From Sphingobacteriaceae bacterium (GTDB lineage: Bacteria > Bacteroidota > Bacteroidia > Sphingobacteriales > Sphingobacteriaceae), in the NCBI GenBank assembly GCA_017745075.1, contig JAGIAD010000013.1, forward strand, positions 1 through 64,000: a stretch of 64,000 bases of DNA, read 5' to 3'. The translations under genes and the position numbers were made by a program. Below are positions 42,692 through 50,883 of this stretch, piece by piece; position 1 is the first letter of the stretch, and each line of letters opens with the position of its first letter. Below the pieces are notes generated by a model. It worked only from the letters and a program-made list of their open reading frames with translations. It was not told the DNA's origin and did not search any database.

Positions 42692-43960
42692 TCAATTTCC
42701 TGAATAACTGAGCATTTGGATAAAGAGCAGATTCAGTTTTTTATATTTAGGCAGATCTGATAAACTTTTTAAATTCCAGCAACTGTAAAAAGTTCCATTT
42801 ACCACCTTAACCGCATCTATATACTGGTGCAGGATTTTCACTGCTGAGTCTTTAGTTAAGTATTGAAAAACATCATCAGTTAAACAATAAGAATTTACCA
42901 CTAAAGGAGTTACTTTTTCGAGCTGTAGGTCGTACCAGTTAAATGGTGTGCAGGTTCCGGCCCTAAAGCCCGGTACGTTGCTATAACCCATAGAATAATC
43001 GACGGTAATACCTGAATTGAGAATGTTCAGATAGCAGATTGGAAATTTTAATGTTTCCAATTGCTGACTGGTTAAGGGAATTGCAGCCGGATGGCTTTTT
43101 TTGAGTTTTACCAGTGCTTCTTTAATTTCGTTCATTTTCTGCTTGTTGCTGGCACAAGGCCTTAACAAGCCAACAGAATGATCCTTAAAATGCCTGGAAA
43201 CGCCATTAATTTTAATGTAATCCATCGGCACATTTGGAAAATCGATAAAATAGAGGGGCTTATTTTTTTTAGTGCCGACGATTTTATTTACTTTTTCCAG
43301 TACCTGCTCATTATTTAACCCGATTCCGGTTAGCCTATCGAATTTCGAACTCAGGTAATTATTCTCTTTCTTAAAAAGCGCACTAAAAATAAATTTTGTC
43401 CGGTTTAAAAATCCCTTGGGTAAGCCTGGTAAAATATTAAAATGAATGGTAGGTTGGTGGAGGAATTTCTTTTCATTAAACTTAAAGCATGGATATTTCT
43501 TCTTGATGATGCTTTTAATCATCAACGCCCACTCATCAATAACAGGTTTATCCAAAACCTTCCATTTATGCTGAAAGCTTTTTGAAGGCTTAAATTCTTC
43601 TTCTGTATTTTTTTGGTGCAGGTATTCCTCATAACGGCTCAGCATAAAAAAGGAGGCCGCAAAAACATCAAAAGGCAAAGCAGACTGCTCTACCGGAAAA
43701 GGAACAACATACCCGCCAAACGAAATGGTTTTTGGCTTAAATTCTTCCAGCTTATTGGAAAAGAGCAAAGTGGAACTTTTAAAAAAAAGCTCATCGCCTA
43801 ATCGGTTATTACCATAACTGATCTTGGCCTGTTCGCTCTGCAGAAAATACTGACTATTCCCTGTAAATTCTATTTCTGCCTTAAGGATATCCTTAAAAAT
43901 AAAATTAAAGATATACTTTATCCTGGGGGTTAATATATCGGAGAAGATGATTAGATGCAT
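42692..43960 (-). CDS. Polysaccharide-deacetylase-like protein with degenerate catalytic site
   Basis: 422 residues. The N-terminal half resembles the Bacteroidota DUF7033 domain that precedes a polysaccharide deacetylase (FPVEQSALPFDVFAASFFMLSRYEEYL is the signature). Where active members have a D-x-D metal motif (thDID-type), this protein has FLHQPTIHFNILPG, and no compensating HxxxH is evident. The C-terminal half keeps the fold (GTKKNKPLYFIDFPN...GYSNVPGFRAGTCTPFNWYDL). I infer a catalytically inactive or altered relative. The true family assignment is moderate. Confidence 0.75.
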   Translation of the reverse strand: MHLIIFSDILTPRIKYIFNFIFKDILKAEIEFTGNSQYFLQSEQAKISYGNNRLGDELFFKSSTLLFSNKLEEFKPKTISFGGYVVPFPVEQSALPFDVFAASFFMLSRYEEYLHQKNTEEEFKPSKSFQHKWKVLDKPVIDEWALMIKSIIKKKYPCFKFNEKKFLHQPTIHFNILPGLPKGFLNRTKFIFSALFKKENNYLSSKFDRLTGIGLNNEQVLEKVNKIVGTKKNKPLYFIDFPNVPMDYIKINGVSRHFKDHSVGLLRPCASNKQKMNEIKEALVKLKKSHPAAIPLTSQQLETLKFPICYLNILNSGITVDYSMGYSNVPGFRAGTCTPFNWYDLQLEKVTPLVVNSYCLTDDVFQYLTKDSAVKILHQYIDAVKVVNGTFYSCWNLKSLSDLPKYKKLNLLFIQMLSYSGN

Positions 43961-44092
43961 AGCTTATTTTAACAACACGGGATTTAAAAAAAGATGACAA
44001 GAAATATTTCTCAGCTTATATTAACCTAATATAGCTTTTTAAAATTAACTGTAATTTAACATTTGAACGATTAATTAATACAAAAATTACAA

Positions 44093-44599
44093 TTAAAAGT
44101 TTGCTATGAACTTCTTTTCAGGGTATAGTATTTTGGTGCTTTTGCGGATGCTGCCCTTTACAACATGTACGATACTCATCTGGTCATCGAACAGGTCGTA
44201 TAAAATAGTATCGTTAACCTCAACCGACTTTATAACAGGTATTTTCTCAACTTCGAGATAGATATTGGTCGCTTCATGATCAATTTCGAACCCGATATAA
44301 TTCATTGAAACAGCCTTTCCATTGGCTTTTAACTGCAAATGTGAGAGCAGGTATTTTTTTACCAGTTCATCCATTTCTGTTTTCATATTCCCATTGCTTA
44401 AATCGATTTTCTGCTTATACAGTTTCGCTAAAATGGTTTCAAAATCATCTGAAAAAATCCTGCAGCTTACTTCCAGGCTTTTATCCTTGGCATTAAAATT
44501 TATTTCGGTGGTGCTTACATGCAAAGGGTGTTTTATGCCGGCCTTAACAGAATAGCAGGCGCAGCACAAGAGCAAAATGATATATTTTATTTTATACAT
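44093..44599 (-). CDS. DUF6702 family secreted protein
   Basis: 168 residues with a signal peptide (LLLCCACYSVKA). The family is recognised by KHPLHVSTTEINFNAKDKSLEVSCRIFSDDFE and the end MSIVHVVKGSIRKSTKILYPEK. It is Bacteroidota-specific and of unknown function. It is divergent from hupE/UreJ-like and M1-peptidase genes, a neighbourhood that I recall as conserved in the phylum. Confidence 0.85.
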   Translation of the reverse strand: MYKIKYIILLLCCACYSVKAGIKHPLHVSTTEINFNAKDKSLEVSCRIFSDDFETILAKLYKQKIDLSNGNMKTEMDELVKKYLLSHLQLKANGKAVSMNYIGFEIDHEATNIYLEVEKIPVIKSVEVNDTILYDLFDDQMSIVHVVKGSIRKSTKILYPEKKFIANF

Positions 44600-44619
44600 T
44601 AGTATTAAGTTATAATAAA

Positions 44620-44648
44620 CAAAGTTATGACATAAAGTTTAAAGCAAA
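44620..44648 (-). promoter_or_regulatory. Promoter of the DUF6702 gene
   Basis: On the minus strand, TTTG (44645-44648), 17 bases, then TAACTTTG (44620-44627). The transcript would start near 44613, about 14 bases before the start codon. Confidence 0.45.
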
Positions 44649-44789
44649 TAATCGCTTCCAATAATGCAAGAAACAGTAACAAATTTGGTATTTATTGCTT
44701 TAAATGAATGATATTTGGGCTTTTTACAATTAAAAACATAATTTTAAATGTTTTAAACCATTTAACTTCAATAGTTAGCCTATTATTTC

Positions 44790-45377
44790 ATGCCATTGCA
44801 GGATTTTATCTTTTATTTTAAACTAGGTTGGGAACATATTATAAGCCTCGATGCTTTGGATCATCAACTTTTTATTTTGGCATTGGTGGCTATTTACAGT
44901 TACGTCAATTTAAAACAGGTGCTGATATTGGTTACGGCCTTTACCATCGGCCATTCACTCACCTTACTTTTAAGTGTATTGGATATTATTCGGTTTGATA
45001 GTAAATGGATAGAATTCCTAATTCCCTGCACCATTGTAATAACTGCCATCAGCAATTTTTTCAGGAAGAATTTCTCCTTAAAATCAATTAAGATCAATTA
45101 CTTTTTGGCATTGGGTTTTGGATTGATCCACGGTATGGGCTTCGCCAATTCGATCAGGATCATGCTGGCAAAAGACCAAAACATTGGCTGGGGATTATTC
45201 GGCTTTAATGTAGGGCTTGAGGCCGGACAGGTTTTTATGGTAATGATCATTTTATTGATTACCTTTTTCATTTTTAACTATACCCGCATCAAACGCCTGA
45301 GCTGGGTTTTATTTATATCTGCAGCCGTATTCAGCCTGGCTTTAAAAATGGCTCTGGAACGAATCCCTTTTAACTAA
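44790..45377 (+). CDS. HupE/UreJ family membrane protein
   Basis: 195 residues with six or seven membrane helices. The HupE/UreJ signature motif GxxHxxDxxxF-like region is seen in FKLGWEHIISLDALDHQLFILAL and GLIHGMGFANSIRIMLA; family members are proposed nickel or cobalt transporters, but in Bacteroidota the same family occurs away from hydrogenase genes. It is followed after seven bases by an M1-peptidase gene, so it is in an operon, and it is divergent from DUF6702. Confidence 0.9.
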   Translation: MPLQDFIFYFKLGWEHIISLDALDHQLFILALVAIYSYVNLKQVLILVTAFTIGHSLTLLLSVLDIIRFDSKWIEFLIPCTIVITAISNFFRKNFSLKSIKINYFLALGFGLIHGMGFANSIRIMLAKDQNIGWGLFGFNVGLEAGQVFMVMIILLITFFIFNYTRIKRLSWVLFISAAVFSLALKMALERIPFN

Positions 45378-45384
45378 CATCATA

Positions 45385-47757
45385 ATGAATAAACTGTTTA
45401 CTTTAACTGGCTTACTACTTTTTTCAGGTAGCTTAGCTTTTGCCCAAAATATTCAGAATAACCCTGGTAGCAACCACGGGAACAAATTTGAACAGTTGGG
45501 TACTATTTTACCAACACCTAATGAGCAACGTACGGCCAGTGGCGCGCCTGGTGTTAAATATTGGCAGCAACGTGCCGATTACAATATTAAATGCGAGCTG
45601 GATGAGAAGAACCTGTTACTCACCGGATCTGAAACCATCACCTATACCAATAATTCTCCTGATCCGTTAACCTATATCTGGTTGCAGCTTGATGAAAATG
45701 AGCATAGTACAGATAAGAACGCAAACTATCAGGATGCTACCAGAATGCCTATCTCAGCCACAACCAAAACTCTCGATCAGTTAAGTACAACAGCAAACAA
45801 TGGCAATGGAGTCAACATTGTGAAATTAACGGATGCAACAGGTAAAAACCTAAAGTACACGATTAATAAAACCATGATGAGGGTTGATTTATCCGTTGCT
45901 TTAAGAACAGGCCAGAAATTGATCTTCAACATTGATTGGAACTATAAAATTACAGACCGGATGTCGGTTGGTGGCCGTGGAGGTTACGAATATTTCCCGG
46001 CTGATGGGAACTACCTGTTTACCATGACCCAATGGTACCCACGTTTATGTGTATACAGCGATTTTCAGGGATGGCAGAACCACCAGTTTACCGGAAGAGG
46101 CGAGTTTGCCTTAACCTTTGGTGATTTTAAAGTGCAGATGACGGTCCCGGCCGATCACCTGGTAGGCTCAACCGGAGAATGTATAAACTACAGCGCGGTA
46201 TTAAGTCCAACCCAGTTAAGCCGGTATAATGCGGCCAAAACGGCTTCGGCTCCGGTAGAAATCCAGACTTTAGCAGAAGCTAAAGCGGCGGAAACTAAAA
46301 AATCCACAGCTAAAAAGACCTGGGTTTTTAATGCTAACAATGTGCGCGATTTCGCCTGGACTTCTTCACGCAAGTTTATCTGGGATGCAATGCCTCAAAA
46401 AATACAGGCCAATAACAATACCGTAATGTGTATGAGCTTTTATGGAAAAGAAGCCTATAACCTTTATAGCAAATTTTCTACCCGTGCAGTAGCCCATACC
46501 ATTAAAACCTATTCAGATTTTACCATCCCTTATCCATATCCGGTTGCCCAGAGTATTGAGGCAGCTAATGGAATGGAATATCCGATGATCTGCTTTAACT
46601 ATGGCCGTACAGATACTGATGGTACATACAGCGAAAGCACCAAAAATGGAATGTTAGGGGTAATTATTCACGAGGTTGGGCACAACTTTTTCCCGATGAT
46701 TGTAAACAGCGACGAGCGCCAGTGGACCTGGATGGATGAGGGTTTAAACTCTTTTGTTGAATATTTAACAGAAGAACTTTGGGATAATAAATTTCCAAGC
46801 AAAAAAGGGCCGGCTTATACCATTGTAGATTACATGAAACTGCCAAAAGATGAGCTTGAACCAATTATGACAAACTCTGAAAACATTGCGCGTTTTGGCC
46901 CTAATGCTTATTCGAAACCGGCTACAGGTTTAAATATCCTTCGCGAAACCATTATGGGCAGAGAACTTTTCGATTATGCATTTAAAGAATATGCCAGAAG
47001 ATGGGCCTTTAAACATCCTGAACCTGCAGATCTTTTCCGTACAATGGAAGATGCCAGTGGCGAAGATTTAGATTGGTTTTGGCGAGGCTGGTTTTATGGA
47101 ACAGATCCCTGCGATATCTCATTGGATAGTGTGGAATTTGCTAAAGTCGATTTTCCTAAGGATGTTCCTGCGGCAAGAGCGCGGATGGTTAAGATTGATA
47201 AACCTGCTGTAAATGCTTTTGAGGATATTTCAAAAATCAGAAACCGCGAGGATAAAAAGATCAGCTTTTATGTAGATAAGAATACTGCAGCTCAGGATTT
47301 TTATTATAAATACGACAGGGGGATGGTGAGCGTTGATACTACTGTGGCAACCAAAACGGAGAGTAATTTGCCCATAGAAGTAGTCCCTTCTGATGAGCAG
47401 GATAAATATAAAAATAAATTCCTTTATGAGTTAAGTTTCAGCAATAAGGGCGGTTTGGTGATGCCAATTATTGTGGAGTTTACCTATAAAGATGGCACCA
47501 AAGAAATCGACCGCATCCCGGCGCAGATTTGGAGACATAATGAATTGAAAACGTCTAAGTTTTATGTAAAGGATAAAGAAATAGCTTCTATTTTGATCGA
47601 TCCGTTGCGCGAAACGGCCGACATCGATACCAGCAACAATAGCTGGGGCGGTAAAGCTAAGGAAAGTAAATTTAGAGCTTACAAAGCAAAAGCCGGCGGT
47701 GCAGTTAGGGGCCAGTCGGTTGGCAAAAACCCAATGCAGCAGGCTGCAGGTAAATAA
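45385..47757 (+). CDS. M1 family metallopeptidase
   Basis: 790 residues with a signal peptide (ending SLAFAQ). The zinc motif is H429-EVGH433 with E452 in WMDEGLNS, i.e. HExxH-x18-E. It has the N-terminal domain (DYNIKCELDEKNLLLTGSETITYTNNSPDPLTYIWLQL) and lacks a typical GxMEN exopeptidase motif, having instead NGMEYPMICF. It acts outside the cytoplasm, probably in peptide breakdown. Its tail is Gly/Lys/Ala-rich. It is in an operon with the HupE/UreJ gene. Confidence 0.94.
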   Translation: MNKLFTLTGLLLFSGSLAFAQNIQNNPGSNHGNKFEQLGTILPTPNEQRTASGAPGVKYWQQRADYNIKCELDEKNLLLTGSETITYTNNSPDPLTYIWLQLDENEHSTDKNANYQDATRMPISATTKTLDQLSTTANNGNGVNIVKLTDATGKNLKYTINKTMMRVDLSVALRTGQKLIFNIDWNYKITDRMSVGGRGGYEYFPADGNYLFTMTQWYPRLCVYSDFQGWQNHQFTGRGEFALTFGDFKVQMTVPADHLVGSTGECINYSAVLSPTQLSRYNAAKTASAPVEIQTLAEAKAAETKKSTAKKTWVFNANNVRDFAWTSSRKFIWDAMPQKIQANNNTVMCMSFYGKEAYNLYSKFSTRAVAHTIKTYSDFTIPYPYPVAQSIEAANGMEYPMICFNYGRTDTDGTYSESTKNGMLGVIIHEVGHNFFPMIVNSDERQWTWMDEGLNSFVEYLTEELWDNKFPSKKGPAYTIVDYMKLPKDELEPIMTNSENIARFGPNAYSKPATGLNILRETIMGRELFDYAFKEYARRWAFKHPEPADLFRTMEDASGEDLDWFWRGWFYGTDPCDISLDSVEFAKVDFPKDVPAARARMVKIDKPAVNAFEDISKIRNREDKKISFYVDKNTAAQDFYYKYDRGMVSVDTTVATKTESNLPIEVVPSDEQDKYKNKFLYELSFSNKGGLVMPIIVEFTYKDGTKEIDRIPAQIWRHNELKTSKFYVKDKEIASILIDPLRETADIDTSNNSWGGKAKESKFRAYKAKAGGAVRGQSVGKNPMQQAAGK

Positions 47758-47760
47758 TAA

Positions 47761-47793
47761 GAAATCCCCGTTGAGTTCAGCGGGGATTTTTTT
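47761..47793 (+). terminator. Rho-independent terminator
   Basis: AAATCCCCG pairs with CGGGGATTT across a short loop, followed by TTTT. Confidence 0.85.
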
Positions 47794-47923
47794 ATTGAAT
47801 TTCTGGAAGGATATTTAATAGAAAATGCCTAAGATTCGTGACTACAATATGGTTATTGCCGGCATCTTTTAGCTGGCTTCGCGACCGTGTAGCTAGATTT
47901 TTTGTAATTAACATGTGCAAATT

Positions 47924-47964
47924 AACCTAGTAAATCAAAAGTTAAACTTTCGATTTACTAGGTT
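47924..47964. repeat. 41-base near-perfect palindrome
   Basis: Left arm AACCTAGTAAATCAAAAGTT and right arm AACTTTCGATTTACTAGGTT are inverted copies with 19 of 20 positions paired around one central base. There is no T-run, so it is not a plain terminator. It might be an operator or a miniature mobile element. Confidence 0.65.
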
Positions 47965-48085
47965 GTGTGCTTTAAATGGCGTGGGTGCGTGTTCAAGAAA
48001 ACGGATAATTTTTTTTAAAAGCTTTATCTCAAGCTGTTTTTTCAATCTATCCACACAAAATTACTTTTCGATGGTTGAATAAAGC

Positions 48086-48104
48086 ATGCTAAATCGTTTA
48101 GCAT
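48086..48104. promoter_or_regulatory. Palindromic candidate operator at the uvrB promoter
   Basis: ATGCTAAA-TCG-TTTAGCAT is a perfect 8+3+8 inverted repeat whose right arm overlaps TTTA, the best -33 candidate (48097-48100) of the uvrB promoter. Confidence 0.5.
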
Positions 48105-48126
48105 TATAAAAATTTCAGTAAATTTG
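48097..48126 (+). promoter_or_regulatory. uvrB promoter, near-leaderless
   Basis: TTTA, 18 bases, then TAAATTTG (48119-48126). The uvrB ATG lies only seven bases past the -7 box, so transcription would begin at or next to the start codon. Confidence 0.45.
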
Positions 48127-48133
48127 GGTACCG

Positions 48134-50179
48134 ATGAAATTTAAAATCACCTCAGAATATAAACCTACCGGAGATCAGCCAAACGCCATTAAACAATTGG
48201 TTGATGGAGTAAACGCCAACGAACATTATCAAACTTTATTAGGCGTTACCGGATCAGGAAAAACCTTTACCATAGCCAATGTAATTGAGCAAACCCAGCG
48301 GCCGACACTAATTTTAAGCCATAATAAAACTTTGGCCGCACAGCTTTATGGCGAGTTTAAGAATTTCTTCCCCGAAAATTCTGTCAATTACTTCGTTTCT
48401 TATTACGATTATTATCAGCCCGAAGCTTTTATAGCGTCCAGTAATACCTATATTGAAAAAGACCTGAGTATTAATGAGGAAATCGAAAAATTACGTCTGC
48501 GCACCACATCGTCTTTAATGAGTGGCCGACGCGATATCATTGTAGTATCGTCTATTTCCTGTATTTATGGTATGGGTAATCCCGAAGATTTTTCCAAAAT
48601 GGTGTTCCGTTTTGGCGTTGGGCTCAGGATTTCACGCAATGCTTTTTTACATAGCCTCGTAGAAATTTTATACTCGCGCACCACAACAGATTTTAAACGT
48701 GGAACATTCAGGGTTAAAGGCGATACCGTTGATGTTTTTCCGGCTTACCTTGACCACGCTTATCGCATTTCGTTTTTTGGCGACGACATTGAAGAACTTT
48801 CGACTATCGACCCGGTATCGGGCAAGACCATCGAAAAATTAGAAGACATGGCCATTTATCCGGCCAACCTTTTTGTTACGCCTAAAGATCGTTTTAATGC
48901 CTCTATCTGGGGTATCCAGGAAGAATTAGAAGTTCGAAAAAACCAGTTAATTGCCGACAGGCATCTGCTGGAAGCCAAGCGTTTAGAAGAAAGGACCAAT
49001 TTCGATATCGAGATGATGAAAGAGCTGGGCTATTGTTCTGGTATTGAGAATTACTCCCGTTTCTTCGATGGCCGGCAACCGGGCATGCGTCCCTTCTGTT
49101 TGCTGGATTATTTTCCGGACGATTATTTAATGGTGATTGATGAAAGTCACGTTACTGTGCCACAAATCAGGGCCATGTATGGTGGCGACAGGTCGCGTAA
49201 ACTCTCACTGGTAGAATATGGTTTCCGCTTACCGGCTGCGCTGGATAACAGGCCGCTTAATTTTAACGAATTCGAAGCACTGGCTCCGCAAACCATTTAT
49301 GTAAGTGCAACTCCTGCCGAGTATGAACTCGAAAAATCAGAAGGGGTAGTGGTTGAGCAGGTCATCAGGCCTACAGGTTTATTGGATCCCGTAATTGAAA
49401 TCAGGCCTGCCATTAATCAGGTAGATGATCTGCTGGATGAGATAGACCTGACGATAAAAGATGGCGGACGTGTACTGGTTACTACCTTAACCAAGCGTAT
49501 GGCTGAAGAACTAACCAAATACCTGGACCGCTTAAACATTAAAACGCGTTATATTCACTCTGAAATTAAGACCCTGGAACGGGTTGAAATCCTTCGTGGT
49601 TTGCGTTTGGGTGAATTTGATGTACTGGTGGGGATTAACCTTTTACGTGAAGGATTGGACCTGCCCGAAGTAACGCTTGTTGCCATTTTGGATGCGGACA
49701 AAGAAGGTTTTTTACGTTCAGAAAAATCACTGATCCAGACGATAGGCCGTGCGGCCCGTAACGATAGAGGCAGGGTAATTATGTATGCCGATGGCATGAC
49801 CGAAAGCATGGAAAAAACGATAGATGAAACCAACCGCCGCCGGGAAAAACAGATTGCTTATAACCTTGAAAATGGTATCACACCAAAAACCGTGGGCAAA
49901 TCGCGTGAAGCCATCTTAGAACAGACCTCAGTGCTCGATTTCTCGCAAAAAGCAAGTGATAATAAAGCCAGGGCTTATATCGAAAATGCCGAAATCAGTA
50001 TTGCTGCCGATCCGATTGTACAGTATATGGGCAAAGCGGAACTGCAGCGTGCTATTGATACTACCCGTAAAGATATGCAGAAGGCAGCCAAAGAGATGGA
50101 CTTTTTACAAGCTGCAAAACTGCGTGATGAAATGTTTGCACTGGAGAAAATGTTTAACGAGAAGTTTAGTAAGGCCTAG
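48134..50179 (+). CDS. uvrB: UvrABC excinuclease subunit B
   Basis: Damage-verification helicase of nucleotide excision repair; loads UvrC. 681 residues. Walker A is GVTGSGKT at residues 37-44, the beta-hairpin region is YYDYYQPEAFI, and helicase motifs follow (DESHVTVPQIRAMYGGDRSRK, VLVGINLLREGLDLPEVTLVAILDADKEGFLRS, QTIGRAARN). The C-terminal UVR motif is KDMQKAAKEMDFLQAAKLRDEM. Start fixed by the promoter position and homology to MKFKITSEYKPTGDQP. It is immediately followed by an ORF6N gene. Confidence 0.98.
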   Translation: MKFKITSEYKPTGDQPNAIKQLVDGVNANEHYQTLLGVTGSGKTFTIANVIEQTQRPTLILSHNKTLAAQLYGEFKNFFPENSVNYFVSYYDYYQPEAFIASSNTYIEKDLSINEEIEKLRLRTTSSLMSGRRDIIVVSSISCIYGMGNPEDFSKMVFRFGVGLRISRNAFLHSLVEILYSRTTTDFKRGTFRVKGDTVDVFPAYLDHAYRISFFGDDIEELSTIDPVSGKTIEKLEDMAIYPANLFVTPKDRFNASIWGIQEELEVRKNQLIADRHLLEAKRLEERTNFDIEMMKELGYCSGIENYSRFFDGRQPGMRPFCLLDYFPDDYLMVIDESHVTVPQIRAMYGGDRSRKLSLVEYGFRLPAALDNRPLNFNEFEALAPQTIYVSATPAEYELEKSEGVVVEQVIRPTGLLDPVIEIRPAINQVDDLLDEIDLTIKDGGRVLVTTLTKRMAEELTKYLDRLNIKTRYIHSEIKTLERVEILRGLRLGEFDVLVGINLLREGLDLPEVTLVAILDADKEGFLRSEKSLIQTIGRAARNDRGRVIMYADGMTESMEKTIDETNRRREKQIAYNLENGITPKTVGKSREAILEQTSVLDFSQKASDNKARAYIENAEISIAADPIVQYMGKAELQRAIDTTRKDMQKAAKEMDFLQAAKLRDEMFALEKMFNEKFSKA

Positions 50180-50193
50180 TAACTGCAATCAAA

Positions 50194-50730
50194 ATGAGTA
50201 AAACAGGCACCATATCTATACCAGATGAGTTAGTTATGAACAAGATATGGATTGTTCGTAATCAAAAAATGATGTTGGATAGAGATCTTGCAGAACTGTA
50301 TGGAGTTAAAGCAATTCGGTTAAGAGAGCAAGTGAAACGGAACAAGGAGCGGTTCCCTGAAAATTTCATGATACAATTGACTGAGGAGGAAGTAGAAGAT
50401 ATGGTATCGCAAAATGCGATACCATCGAAGCAGGTACTTGGAGGAGCTTTACCATATGCTTTTACTGAACATGGGGTATTAATGTTGTCAAACGTATTGA
50501 AGAGTGAAAAGGCAATACAGATGAGCATACGCATCATAGAAATTTTTGTAAAGCTGAGGGAGGCGATATCACTGTATAAAGATGCGGCTTTGCTTTTTGA
50601 ACAGGTTGAAAAGAAACTGATCAAGCAGGATGAAAAAATAGAATTACTTTTTACCTATTTGAGCAAATTTATAGAAAAAGACGATACGCCTCGTAAACCA
50701 ATAGGTTTTAAAAGAAAGGGTGAAGCATAA
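50194..50730 (+). CDS. ORF6N domain protein
   Basis: 178 residues. The ORF6N domain, shared with phage antirepressor-type proteins, is recognised from WIVRNQKMMLDRDLAELYGVKAIRLREQVKRNKERFPENFMIQLTEEE and GGALPYAFTEHGVLMLSNVL. The C-terminal half is a coiled coil (LYKDAALLFEQVEKKLIKQDEKIELLF). The protein probably binds DNA. It begins 14 bases after uvrB and is rather AT-rich, suggesting an acquired gene, although no phage genes are nearby. Confidence 0.88.
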   Translation: MSKTGTISIPDELVMNKIWIVRNQKMMLDRDLAELYGVKAIRLREQVKRNKERFPENFMIQLTEEEVEDMVSQNAIPSKQVLGGALPYAFTEHGVLMLSNVLKSEKAIQMSIRIIEIFVKLREAISLYKDAALLFEQVEKKLIKQDEKIELLFTYLSKFIEKDDTPRKPIGFKRKGEA

Positions 50731-50883
50731 AAAGAATGAACCATCGGCTAAAAACTACCGTTCATGCTTGGATCAAAATAGATTAAAACTAAAATATACA
50801 AGTAACGATTTCGTTTTAAAAAATTGTTTTTTAGATAATTTAAATTAGAATTGTGGCTCAATAAGTTATCTAAAAATTATTAA

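Larger units (their letters stand above)
47758..48133. other. 376-base intergenic region upstream of uvrB
   Basis: Contains the M1 terminator (47761-47793), a 41-base near-perfect palindrome (47924-47964), a smaller palindrome at the uvrB promoter (48086-48104) and the uvrB -7 box (48119-48126). Confidence 0.7.

Noticed and set aside
44790..45377. HupE/UreJ protein as evidence for hydrogenase or urease
   Set aside because: No hydrogenase, urease or nickel-maturation gene is in the window; the family also occurs elsewhere in Bacteroidota.
50194..50730. ORF6N gene as part of a prophage
   Set aside because: Only one phage-type domain is present with housekeeping genes on both sides; no integrase, capsid or lysis genes.
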